Program-made: the position numbers and the translations under genes | The notes under the pieces: generated by a model | The model's input: only the letters and a program-made list of their open reading frames with translations | Told to the model about the DNA's origin: nothing | Databases searched by the model: none | In this document: piece after piece, positions 17,797 through 26,679 of the stretch | Layout of the letters: each line of letters begins with the position of its first letter | Position numbering within the stretch: the first letter of the stretch is position 1 | Assembly (NCBI GenBank): GCA_934643865.1 | Contig: CAKUCX010000002.1 | Coordinates: 1 to 64,000, forward strand | Source: an uncultured Kiritimatiellota bacterium | Lineage (GTDB): Bacteria > Verrucomicrobiota > Kiritimatiellia > RFP12 > UBA1067 | Reading direction: 5' to 3' | DNA length: 64,000 nucleotides

Positions 17797-20700
17797 ATGA
17801 TGCCATCTATCGTAGGCAGAGAATTGGAAGAGCGCTTCGCGTGCCTCTTGAAGACACAGTTTTGTGTTCGGGAGGATGGTGGATTTCGCCATCTCTGGGA
17901 GGACTTTTTCTCACGTGGCGAGAAACTCATCAAGGGACCATATCTTGAGCTGCCGCTACCATACCGGAAGTCCACCGATGCCGCAGCGCTTACCCGATTT
18001 TCGCCTGCGATAGAAAAGCTGCCGTTTCCGCCATACAAACATCAGGTTCGGGCATTCGACAGGATCGGGGCCTTCAAGTCGACGCTTGTCGCGACAGGCA
18101 CGGGTTCCGGCAAGACGGAATGCTTCTCGTTGCCGATCCTCGCGCACTGTGCAAAGTACGCTGGCGAGAATGGCATAAGGGCGATATTGATCTACCCGAT
18201 GAATGCGCTCGCCACAGACCAGGCAAAACGCCTCGCGGAGCTTATTTGCAAGAATGCAGGGCTTAAGGGCGTCCGAGTCGGCTTGTATATTGGCGAGGGC
18301 AAGTCGAGACGCGGCGGGGCGCGGGCATCGCGCCCTGCCACGTGGCGCGAGGTTGGTTATGACGCAGCAACGCAGTCGTACCATGTCATCACTGACCGAG
18401 GGACTATTCTAAACGAACCGCCGCACATACTGCTTACCAACTACAAGATGCTGGACTACCTCCTTCTCCGGCCGAAGGAGAGGATACTCTGGCGGTTCAA
18501 CAAGAATCCGGACATTTTTAAGTTCCTGGCCGTCGACGAGCTTCACACATTTGACGGTGCGCAGGCCGCAGACCTTGCCTGCTTGCTGAGGCGTCTGAAG
18601 GAATACCTCAGGCTACCGGATGAGAACCTTTGCTGCATTGGAACATCCGCAACTCTCGGTTCGTCCGACAAGGCGTCCGACGGCATAAGGAAATACGCAG
18701 AAAAAGTATTCAGCTCGTCCTTCCCGCCAGAATCGCTCGTCACGGAAGACAGATACACTTTTGACGAGATGGCCGCCGGGACCAAAGATCCGATTTTTGC
18801 CATGCCGGTGGCAAGGACGCTCTTCGGGGCACTAAAGGGTCCGTCGAAAACCCCGGACTCACTGTCGGACATCGTAGTCAAGGCGGCGGACGACGAACTC
18901 TGGGACAATGCCCCTAAGACCAAGCATGAGGCCAGCGAAATGATACTGGACTTCTGCGGCAAGCTTTCTAAGCTGCGTGCTGATAAAGGCAGGGACTACC
19001 CGGACGTCAAGTTCCAGTACTGGATTCGGGAAATGGCCAGACTCGTGGCAAACGTTCCGTACGAGTTGAGCGACGGTGGATTGCGGCCCCAGCTGCGCTT
19101 TGCCGACGACCTGGAAGACCCTGACAGGATGATAGACGGCAAGGTTCGCCACTTTCCGCTCGACAACTGCAACGTCTGCGGTGCAACGGCATGGATCGGG
19201 CTTATCGGCCGCGACGGAGCTCATGTCGAAGGAACTCGTCGTCAGATATACAACGAGTATTTTGCGCATCACGGCGGAGAGGACGTCAGGTTCCTTTATC
19301 CGCTTGCAGGGGGCGGCGGTCACGCGGGACGCGTGACCCTACCAATCAAGAAGCTTTGCGGAAAGTGCTGCCGCCTGAACCCTGATTCTGCCGAGAAGTG
19401 TGAATGCGGGAACGACAAGCTTATTCGCGTCGCGGTGGCCAAGAATGGCGACGCTTGCCCCTGGTGCGGTCATGACCACGGAAACAGGCTGCTCGTCGGC
19501 ATGCGATCTGCAACCATGCTTTCGACATGCATATCCACGCTGACCACTTCTCCGCACAACGGCGACAAGAAGATACTGACGTTCAGCGACAATGTGCAGG
19601 ACACGTCGCAACGCGCCGGATTCTTCGGAGGTCGGACGTGGGCGGCGACGTTTCGGGCGCACCTCGCGCAGTATTTCACTTCGCTTGGGGTGGAAGAAGT
19701 CGGCTACAGTAAGTTTATCGACGGCTTTTACGCCTATCTAAAGAAACGACTTTCAGACGACAGGGATATTCTTGCCGAGCTGATCCCACAGGATTTGAAA
19801 TGGCTCAATGCGTGGCGCGCGCTCAAGGGGAACGATCCTCCAGTTCCCGATGCACGTACCATGAAGGCGTTGATGGCGCGCCTCAGGTGGGAGATCGCGA
19901 TGGAGCTTGGCTGCGGCCAGCACCTTGGCAGAACACTTGAACGTATGGGTGTTCTGCGGCTAGAGATGGCGATCCCTGACTCTCTTGCTGAGGAGGAGCG
20001 GCGCTTTCTTGAACGGATCACCCCAGACATGGTAAAGGCTGGGGCATTTGAGGACCTGGCGTTGCTGAACTCCAAGGGCGATGCCTGGTCATCAATCCTT
20101 ACGACCGCCCTGAATCGTGGCGGCATAAAGTTCATTAATGGACTTGATGCGGCTGGAATCCCCGTGTACAAGTCCAAGCGTTCCGCGGAACCTCGCGTTC
20201 CAGGCACAACCTTAGGCAAGAAGAAGTATGCCATACTGAGTGAGATAGCCGATCCGCGCGATGCAGAGATGCTTGCGCTGCTGGCGAAGAAAGGTATCGT
20301 TCGCGAGTTCACGCACACGGACGGCACTACAAAGTATTGGTATCTGTCCATAGGGTCCCTTGTCGTCCGAAAGCATCCTGATGCGTGCGCGTGCGCCGAG
20401 AATCCTTTTCACAAGCAGTATCTCAGTGGCGACATACACAGGGTTAACCCCGCTGAGCATACAGGTCTCTTGAAAAGAGAAGAACGCGAGGCCCTCGAGA
20501 CCCGGTTCAAGGCAAAGGACTCGCGCAAGTGGGACCCGAACCTCATTTCCGCTACGCCGACGCTTGAGATGGGCGTGGACATCGGCGATCTTTCGAGCGT
20601 TCTTCTTTGCAGTGTCCCGCCGACGCAGTCGAAGTTCATTCAGCGTGTAGGCCGTTCCGGGCGCAGGAACGGAAGTGCGCTCAACATCACGGTCGCGGCT

Positions 20701-23700
20701 TCCTCGCCGCACGACCTATACTTCTTCCGGGACCCGGCGGCGATGATCTCCGGCAGCGTGACCTCGCCTGGTGTGTTTCTTGACGCCAGCGCCATACTTG
20801 AGCGCCAATACCTTGCGTTCGCGCTGAGCGAATGGATGCTGGCCTCACCCGAGTGCGTGCTGCCCGATTCTATGGGCAGGATGTTCAAGGCCATTGACGA
20901 CAATGGCGCATCGGCGTTTCCCAATAACTTCTTCGCCTGGTATTCCGAGGTTAAGGGAGACTTGTTTGATCGTTTCAGGGAACGGCTGGGGAACTTCAAC
21001 CAGATCAAATCCCACACGCTCGATGTCCTAAACGAAGACGTCTATCACAATCCGCAGGGCAAAGCGGGTGTCTGCGGCCGGATTCAAGATGCCGTTGCCT
21101 CCGCCAAGACACTGCTAAAAAACTATGAGAACAAGAAGCGCGACCTGGCAAAGCTCAAGAAGGAAGTGTCGAAAGACCCTGGGCTTACGGAAGAGCTCAG
21201 GAGTCAGCGAATAGAAGATGTCGACCGCGAACTGAAGGCGTATTATCAGCTGACAAGGACACTGCTTAAGAAGCCGGTCATAGAATGGCTTTGCGACACG
21301 GCCGGGCTCCTGCCCAACTATGCGTTCCTTGAGCCGGGAGTCTCCTTGCAGACGATCCTCTGGCGCAGGGAATCGCAGGCAGGAACCGGGAAGCTCAAGT
21401 TCGACAAGTTCGAGGTGCTGCGTCCTGCGTCATCCGGCATCACGGAACTCGTCCCCGGCTCGACATTCTACACACACGCGCACCACATGCTCATCGACCA
21501 GGTCGATCTTCAGAGCTACAGTGACGACGAGATTGCCGCGTGTGAATGGCGGCTATGCCCGGAATGCGACCACATCGAAAAGAACGGCACCCTCAACGCG
21601 GTCAAGTGCCCTGTCTGCGGCGCAGACTGGAGCAACAATGCTCAGGTTAGGAAACTTCTGCCCGCAAGGCAGTTCGTGACGGTCTGCCCAGACAGAAGCA
21701 CCTTGAACGACGACAGCAACGATAACCGCGACAAAGAGCGCTATGAATGTCGGAAGTTCTTCGAGAGGGATGCCGGAGGTGGAAAGATAGAGGGCTTCCG
21801 TTGCGAGGGCGAAGGGATACCGTTCGCTTTCGAGTATGTGCCGCATCTCGTTATGCGCGAGGTGAATTTCGGAAAGCGTGCCGTGAGGCGTGAGGGAGAG
21901 GTCGATGCAGTTTCCAATGGAGAACCGTTGACGGGACTCGGATTTGATGTGTGCCGAGAGTGCAACAAGGCTGTTTCCGTCGAGCCTTCAGGGGGAGCGG
22001 GCATCAGGCACGTGTCCACATGCAAGACACTGCTGTCGCCCGGCAGTGAGCCCTCGACGCCTCCGCTCAATCTGTCGTTCTATCGCGAGTACCACACGGA
22101 AGCGCTCAGGATATTCGCGCCGTTTCTCGGCGAAGACGGCGATGTGCGCATCGTGAGCTTCATGGCGGCCATACAGTTGGGACTCAAGGAGTACTTCAAG
22201 GGCGAGGTGGACCACCTCCAGATGGAGACGCAGAGCATCCCATTGCCGGGAAAGAGCATCCGCCAGCACTTCCTTATTCTCTATGACGCTGTCCCTGGCG
22301 GCACAGGATATATCCGCCAGTTTGCAGATGGAGACCGCCCGCGACTTATCTTCGACATCTTCGAGACGGCGCTGAAGAAGCTGAAAGCGTGCTCGTGCGC
22401 TTCCGATCCAACAAAGGATGGATGCTATGAATGCCTTTACAGGTACAGGAACCAGTCGAGCCAGGGGAAGATTTCGAGGCGGGAGGCCATCAAGGTTCTT
22501 GAGGAACTTCTCCCGAGGCGAAAGCAGCTGGTCCGTGTCGCCGGTGAGGCGACCGCCGGGCTTTCAATGGCAAGCCTGATCGACAGCGAGCTTGAAAAAC
22601 AGTTCGTTCTTCGGCTTGAATCTTTCTGCGCGGCAGAAACGGAGAAGGGCGCGCATATTGAAGAGGCCACCGTCAGAGGGTATGTCAAAGGCTGGCGTAT
22701 GCGGCTTTCTAGAGCGTTCAGACTTGGGGCTGACCAGCAACTGCACGAGTGGGAGATCGTCCCGCAGAAAGACATGGGGCCGAGTGACGGAGTTCTTGTC
22801 CCGTCGCGTCCTGATTTCGTGTTTTATCCGCTCGCATCGAATGGTGTCGAGAATGCGAAACCTGTGGCTGTGTTCTTGGACGGATGGGAATACCACCAGG
22901 CGACAATTGCGCTTGATGTCATAAAGCGCAAGGCGCTCATGGAGGCGGGTTATCGTGTCTGGTCGCTTGGCTGGGACGATGTGGTGGCTGCAAAGCAAGT
23001 GAAACCAGACGGGCAAGAGCCCCCTGAGTGGAGAAAGAATCTCGCTGATCCCGTTTGCCGCAAGAAGCTCGGGGCGGCTTTTTACGCAGACAGCGGGGAT
23101 CGGGCTGAGGCTTGGCATGAAATCTACAACACGCCGGCGCAGGAGATGGAGAGATTCCTTGCTTATCTGGGTGTTGCGGATGACACGCTCTTTGTTCGTC
23201 ATGCGGAATTTGAGTTGGCGATGCTGCTTGTTTCGGGTGTGGACAAGTCTATGACACCGTCGATCAAAGGAATCCTTCCGCATGTCCTCTCGGCACATCT
23301 GGACGGCGACATTGAAGTCACCATAAATGAGTCCCTGTTTGCTGCGGGGGTTGGAATTGTCAAAGACGAAACGCGATTTGGGAAGATGAAAGCGAAAATT
23401 GCGGCGGCTCTTGACGACAACGATGTCCCGGAGAAAAAGGCTTGGGAAGCGTTCGTTGGCTTCATGACGTATTTCCAGTTCTTGGATGACGATTTGCTGG
23501 CTTTCACGTTCAAGTCACGCGACGATCAATTCTGGAGCAACCTGAAGACGGCAAAGTCCGCCGCAGGTGCCGAGTGCAATCCGGAATGGAACGCCGCAAT
23601 GGAACTGGCTGAAGGAGAGGCGCTCATAACCGGCGTTCTCCAAAAGCTCAGAGATCTATCGTTCCCTCCGCCTCTTGTGTTCGAGGACATAACGGCGGCG

Positions 23701-23874
23701 GATGGGTCGGTGCTGTGCAATGCATGGCTGAAATGGCCTGACAAGAAGATAATTGTGCTTGGTGCGGATGACGCGCCTGCAGAAGTATTGAAAGGCTGGC
23801 GCATCCTCCCCGTTGCCGACGGTGCGAGTCCAGAAACAGTAGCAAATCTTATCAAGGAGGCATTCAATGTCTAA
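17797..23874 (+). CDS. Giant DUF1998 SF2 helicase with C-terminal nuclease-like domain (DruE/DrmA-B-like)
   Basis: 2025 residues from ATG 17797, chosen because GAGGTG lies 6 bases upstream; a longer frame begins at 17752. Helicase motifs: GTGSGKTE near 101, DELH near 247 and QRVGRSGRR near 949. Zinc-type cysteine pairs (CNVC, CGKC, CPWCGH) lie between the lobes. The DUF1998 region ends with CSCASDPTKDGCYECLYRY near 1542. After it, RPDF (about 1671), FLDGWEYH (about 1694) and a following KR helix resemble the Vsr/DUF559 fold of PD-(D/E)xK nucleases. Length and DUF1998 match DruE of Druantia; the neighbours match DISARM, where helicase and DUF1998 are usually separate DrmA and DrmB. Likely the effector translocase/nuclease. 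Two GC-rich hairpins lie in frame at 18313 and 19315. Confidence 0.85.
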   Translation: MMPSIVGRELEERFACLLKTQFCVREDGGFRHLWEDFFSRGEKLIKGPYLELPLPYRKSTDAAALTRFSPAIEKLPFPPYKHQVRAFDRIGAFKSTLVATGTGSGKTECFSLPILAHCAKYAGENGIRAILIYPMNALATDQAKRLAELICKNAGLKGVRVGLYIGEGKSRRGGARASRPATWREVGYDAATQSYHVITDRGTILNEPPHILLTNYKMLDYLLLRPKERILWRFNKNPDIFKFLAVDELHTFDGAQAADLACLLRRLKEYLRLPDENLCCIGTSATLGSSDKASDGIRKYAEKVFSSSFPPESLVTEDRYTFDEMAAGTKDPIFAMPVARTLFGALKGPSKTPDSLSDIVVKAADDELWDNAPKTKHEASEMILDFCGKLSKLRADKGRDYPDVKFQYWIREMARLVANVPYELSDGGLRPQLRFADDLEDPDRMIDGKVRHFPLDNCNVCGATAWIGLIGRDGAHVEGTRRQIYNEYFAHHGGEDVRFLYPLAGGGGHAGRVTLPIKKLCGKCCRLNPDSAEKCECGNDKLIRVAVAKNGDACPWCGHDHGNRLLVGMRSATMLSTCISTLTTSPHNGDKKILTFSDNVQDTSQRAGFFGGRTWAATFRAHLAQYFTSLGVEEVGYSKFIDGFYAYLKKRLSDDRDILAELIPQDLKWLNAWRALKGNDPPVPDARTMKALMARLRWEIAMELGCGQHLGRTLERMGVLRLEMAIPDSLAEEERRFLERITPDMVKAGAFEDLALLNSKGDAWSSILTTALNRGGIKFINGLDAAGIPVYKSKRSAEPRVPGTTLGKKKYAILSEIADPRDAEMLALLAKKGIVREFTHTDGTTKYWYLSIGSLVVRKHPDACACAENPFHKQYLSGDIHRVNPAEHTGLLKREEREALETRFKAKDSRKWDPNLISATPTLEMGVDIGDLSSVLLCSVPPTQSKFIQRVGRSGRRNGSALNITVAASSPHDLYFFRDPAAMISGSVTSPGVFLDASAILERQYLAFALSEWMLASPECVLPDSMGRMFKAIDDNGASAFPNNFFAWYSEVKGDLFDRFRERLGNFNQIKSHTLDVLNEDVYHNPQGKAGVCGRIQDAVASAKTLLKNYENKKRDLAKLKKEVSKDPGLTEELRSQRIEDVDRELKAYYQLTRTLLKKPVIEWLCDTAGLLPNYAFLEPGVSLQTILWRRESQAGTGKLKFDKFEVLRPASSGITELVPGSTFYTHAHHMLIDQVDLQSYSDDEIAACEWRLCPECDHIEKNGTLNAVKCPVCGADWSNNAQVRKLLPARQFVTVCPDRSTLNDDSNDNRDKERYECRKFFERDAGGGKIEGFRCEGEGIPFAFEYVPHLVMREVNFGKRAVRREGEVDAVSNGEPLTGLGFDVCRECNKAVSVEPSGGAGIRHVSTCKTLLSPGSEPSTPPLNLSFYREYHTEALRIFAPFLGEDGDVRIVSFMAAIQLGLKEYFKGEVDHLQMETQSIPLPGKSIRQHFLILYDAVPGGTGYIRQFADGDRPRLIFDIFETALKKLKACSCASDPTKDGCYECLYRYRNQSSQGKISRREAIKVLEELLPRRKQLVRVAGEATAGLSMASLIDSELEKQFVLRLESFCAAETEKGAHIEEATVRGYVKGWRMRLSRAFRLGADQQLHEWEIVPQKDMGPSDGVLVPSRPDFVFYPLASNGVENAKPVAVFLDGWEYHQATIALDVIKRKALMEAGYRVWSLGWDDVVAAKQVKPDGQEPPEWRKNLADPVCRKKLGAAFYADSGDRAEAWHEIYNTPAQEMERFLAYLGVADDTLFVRHAEFELAMLLVSGVDKSMTPSIKGILPHVLSAHLDGDIEVTINESLFAAGVGIVKDETRFGKMKAKIAAALDDNDVPEKKAWEAFVGFMTYFQFLDDDLLAFTFKSRDDQFWSNLKTAKSAAGAECNPEWNAAMELAEGEALITGVLQKLRDLSFPPPLVFEDITAADGSVLCNAWLKWPDKKIIVLGADDAPAEVLKGWRILPVADGASPETVANLIKEAFNV
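18313..18339. repeat. In-frame palindrome, GGCGG...TGCC type
   Basis: GGCGG leads into stem GGGCGCG, loop GGCAT, CGCGCCC, then TGCC, which extends the pairing. It encodes GGARASRPAT between two conserved helicase stretches. It shares the GGCGG start and a CCxxCC-like end with the copy at 19315. Confidence 0.6.
19315..19343. repeat. In-frame palindrome, GGCGG...CTACC type
   Basis: GGCGGTCACGCG, loop GGA, CGCGTGACC, then CTACC: a perfect nine-base stem. It encodes GGHAGRVTLP inside the DUF1998 helicase, just before a cysteine-rich zinc module. Confidence 0.6.
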
Positions 23875-26029
23875 TCAGATAATAATCAGCCGCAAGTTCG
23901 CGGAGAAGCTCTCGGCTCTATCCCGCCCCATACAGAAGGGAGTGAACGGGATATACAGCAAGCTCGCAAAGAACGCAGACGGGGCTGGTCTAAACCTTGA
24001 GCCAATCCAAGGGGCGGCATCACCCTCGATGAAGTCCGTCAGGGTAAACGACAACTACAGGATCGTGCTTCATCAGGACTCCAAGGGAACGTTCACATTC
24101 CTGCACATCGACACGCATGACGCGGCATACGCTTGGGCGAGGCGCAACAAGTTCGAGGTGAACCCCTACACTGGCGAAGTCCAGCTTTACGTAGTTGATA
24201 TCCCGGAGGTGCGGGTTGACGGATTGGCCCCAGCCACCCACGGTGAGCAGGAAGGCGCTACCACGGCAGCTGCGCCAGGCCCATTTGCGAATACGCCTTC
24301 CGATGAAGACCTCAAGCGCCTTGGCGTCCCGGAATCGCAGATTCCGCTGGTTCGCTCGCTCAAGGACGATGAAGACATCCTTGCGCATGAAGAGGGATTC
24401 TCTCAGGGTGTGTTTGATGCTCTCTTGCTTGCGTTTGACGGGAAGAACGCAGACGAGATAATCAAGGAACTCGGCATCACTCCCAAGGGCGCGAACATCG
24501 ACGACGTCGCAAAAGCCGTCGAGTCGAGCGATGCGTCCCAGGCGAACTTCGCCTTCGCGTCTTCGGAGGAGGAGCTGAACGAAATCCGCAAGGCGGCTTT
24601 GGCAAAGTGGCGAATCTTCCTTCATCCGTCGCAGCGCAAGATTGTTAAGAAAAACGCAAATGGTCCGATGAAAGTTCTCGGGGGGGCCGGAACTGGCAAG
24701 ACGGTCGTCGCCATGCACAGGGCCAAGTACCTTCTTGAAAAAGTCTTTATAGCGCCTTCCGAGCGATTGCTATTCACAACCTTCACGAAGAATCTCTGCG
24801 ATGATATCGAGGCACTTCTCAAGACGATCTGCTCCGACTCCATCATGTCTCGAATTGACATACGCAATCTTGACGCATGGGCGCTGGAGTATGTACGCTC
24901 TCTTGGGATCGACGTCAATCCCCTGGTTGAGGAGAAGGATAAGACGGATCTGATGGAGGAGGCGATGGCGCTTGTTGAAGGTTCAGATGCCTTCAAGGCC
25001 GCATTTTACCTGAGGGAACGTTCGTTGGTTATGCTTCCGAATGGAATCGACAGCATAGGTGCGTACCTCAAAGCTTCGCGTGCGGGCCTTGGCGTGCGTC
25101 TTTCGGCAGCACAGAAGCGGAATGTCTGGCAGGTGCTCGAGGCGTACAGGTCGATTTTGGCCCGCAAGGGGATGATGGATTTCGACGAGATCGCAATCAT
25201 GGCTGCCAACGAAATCAAAGCAAGGGGCAATGAGCCGTATGCTTCCGTCATAGTTGACGAAGCGCAGGACTTCAGCGCACCTGCGCTAAGACTTGTGGCG
25301 GCGCTCTCAGGCAATACGCGTGAAGCTCCCCAACCTAATTCGCTTCTTATCGTCGGAGACGCCCATCAGCGAATCTACGGCAAGAAGGCGACGCTTGGCA
25401 AATGTGGTATCAATGTCATGGGACGGTCTTCCAAGCTGAAGCTCAACTATCGTACTACGGAAAAGATTCGCAAGCGCGCAGTGGCGCTTCTTGAGGGGGT
25501 GTCTGTTGACGACCTTGACGGGGCGACAGATGACAACAAGGGATTCCGCTCGCTCGTAGTGGGCGTTGAGCCAAACGAGACGAGGTTCAAGTCGTTTGCC
25601 AAGGAGATGGACGCTGTTGTCGAAGCGATCCTCGGCTGGCAGAAATCCGACGGACGCGACTTTGCCGACTATGCGGTTCTCGTGCGCCGCAGAAATGACG
25701 TGAAGGCGGTCAAAGAGGCCCTGCGCGAACGGGGAATGAAATGCTGCGAGGTCAAGAAGGACATAACGGTGCGCGAGTCCGACAAGGACTCCGTCCGCAT
25801 CGCGACCATGCATCGCTCAAAGGGCCTTGAGTTCGCGGGGGTAGTCGTGGCGGAGGTTAACGAAGGCGTGTGGCCCCTCAGACCGAAAGGCTACGACGAT
25901 TTCGATCCCGTGGCAAAGAAGATAGCGGACGATTCCGAGCGTAGCCTGCTGTACGTTGCGCTCTCGCGTGCGATGAACCATGTAATGCTTACGGGGGTTG
26001 GTACGGCACCGGCAGAGTTGGGAGCGTGA
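23867..26029 (+). CDS. RelE-like toxin domain fused to UvrD/Rep-type helicase
   Basis: 720 residues. Residues 1-90 look like a RelE/ParE-type domain (ISRKFAEKLSALSR, SVRVNDNYRIVLH, THDAAYAWARRN). The rest is an SF1A helicase: GGAGTGKT near 272, VDEAQDF near 464, GDAHQRIYGKK, LNYRTTEKIR, HRSKGLEFAGVV and YVALSRA. RelE enzymes cut mRNA at the ribosome, whereas ParE-type members target gyrase; which applies here is unclear, and no antitoxin gene is adjacent. AAGGAGG precedes the ATG and the start overlaps the DUF1998 helicase stop by 8 bases. The tight coupling suggests it works with that helicase, perhaps as an abortive module fired by DNA translocation. Confidence 0.8.
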   Translation: MSNQIIISRKFAEKLSALSRPIQKGVNGIYSKLAKNADGAGLNLEPIQGAASPSMKSVRVNDNYRIVLHQDSKGTFTFLHIDTHDAAYAWARRNKFEVNPYTGEVQLYVVDIPEVRVDGLAPATHGEQEGATTAAAPGPFANTPSDEDLKRLGVPESQIPLVRSLKDDEDILAHEEGFSQGVFDALLLAFDGKNADEIIKELGITPKGANIDDVAKAVESSDASQANFAFASSEEELNEIRKAALAKWRIFLHPSQRKIVKKNANGPMKVLGGAGTGKTVVAMHRAKYLLEKVFIAPSERLLFTTFTKNLCDDIEALLKTICSDSIMSRIDIRNLDAWALEYVRSLGIDVNPLVEEKDKTDLMEEAMALVEGSDAFKAAFYLRERSLVMLPNGIDSIGAYLKASRAGLGVRLSAAQKRNVWQVLEAYRSILARKGMMDFDEIAIMAANEIKARGNEPYASVIVDEAQDFSAPALRLVAALSGNTREAPQPNSLLIVGDAHQRIYGKKATLGKCGINVMGRSSKLKLNYRTTEKIRKRAVALLEGVSVDDLDGATDDNKGFRSLVVGVEPNETRFKSFAKEMDAVVEAILGWQKSDGRDFADYAVLVRRRNDVKAVKEALRERGMKCCEVKKDITVRESDKDSVRIATMHRSKGLEFAGVVVAEVNEGVWPLRPKGYDDFDPVAKKIADDSERSLLYVALSRAMNHVMLTGVGTAPAELGA

Positions 26030-26032
26030 ATC

Positions 26033-26350
26033 ATGGCATGCCAGTCTAATCCGGAAACATACGCAATCGTGATAAGGCTCCCTCTTGAGGAGGGTGCGGC
26101 GCTGAAGTCGTTGGCTGACTCGGACGGGGTCGCGGTTAGCGCATTTGTCGCCGGAATGATTCACGAAAAGGTCAAGGGCCACAAACTTGACGTTGCAGAA
26201 CGGGCCTGGATTGCCAAGCACCTGGAGATGAATTTGATCCGCCGTGCCAAGGCCGATGCCAAGACGGCGGCCGGTTACTACAAACGCAAACGACGCGGCC
26301 GTCCGCGCAAGCCAGGTCCTAAAGGGAAGAAGCGAAAGGCAGGAAAATGA
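26033..26350 (+). CDS. Small DNA-binding protein with AT-hook tail
   Basis: 105 residues. The N-terminal 50 residues (IVIRLPLEEGAALKSLADSDGVAVSAFV) resemble a ribbon-helix-helix strand and helices. The tail RKRRGRPRKPGPKGKK holds the GRP core of an AT-hook and is very basic. It starts 3 bases after the helicase stop. It may act as the operon's repressor or, as an RHH protein, as the antitoxin for the RelE domain; both are inference. Confidence 0.6.
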   Translation: MACQSNPETYAIVIRLPLEEGAALKSLADSDGVAVSAFVAGMIHEKVKGHKLDVAERAWIAKHLEMNLIRRAKADAKTAAGYYKRKRRGRPRKPGPKGKKRKAGK

Positions 26351-26460
26351 ACAAGACGTTGATTCTGACAGGATGGTCGAAAACGGTCTACATGACGGCT
26401 GCTGCTGCCGCGCTTGAGGCCCTGAAGTGGGATACCGAATATTTGAAGCAGAGAAATTAG
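26347..26460 (+). CDS. 37-residue coupled small protein
   Basis: The ATG overlaps the previous stop (ATGA). The product begins MNKTLILTGWSKTVYMTAAA and ends in a charged helix. I do not recognise it; it may be the stump of a truncated larger gene, as it reads like a protein N-terminus. The coupling and position are its main support. Confidence 0.4.
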   Translation: MNKTLILTGWSKTVYMTAAAAALEALKWDTEYLKQRN

Positions 26461-26520
26461 GCGTCGTGAGAATTGACTTGCGATCTTACATTGCGGAGAG
26501 GAGACAGCAGGAGGTGAATT

Positions 26521-26679
26521 GTGGTTGAAATTTCAGATGACGAACTTTCGCGCATTGAACGGAGAATCGTTTGGCCGTGCGAACAGGCGTTGGAAAAGAA
26601 TGGTTGGGTAGTGACATGGTTCCCTGCGGATAGCGACAGGATGCTTGTCGAGAAGTGTTCCCCGTTTTTCTCAATGTGA
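26521..26679 (+). CDS. 52-residue hypothetical protein
   Basis: GTG start with AGGAGG six bases upstream. The product has two Trp-containing segments (RRIVWPCEQAL, NGWVVTWF) and no known domain. It ends inside the start of the hydrolase gene (25-base overlap in another frame), so it could also be a displaced N-terminal part of that gene. Confidence 0.4.
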   Translation: MVEISDDELSRIERRIVWPCEQALEKNGWVVTWFPADSDRMLVEKCSPFFSM

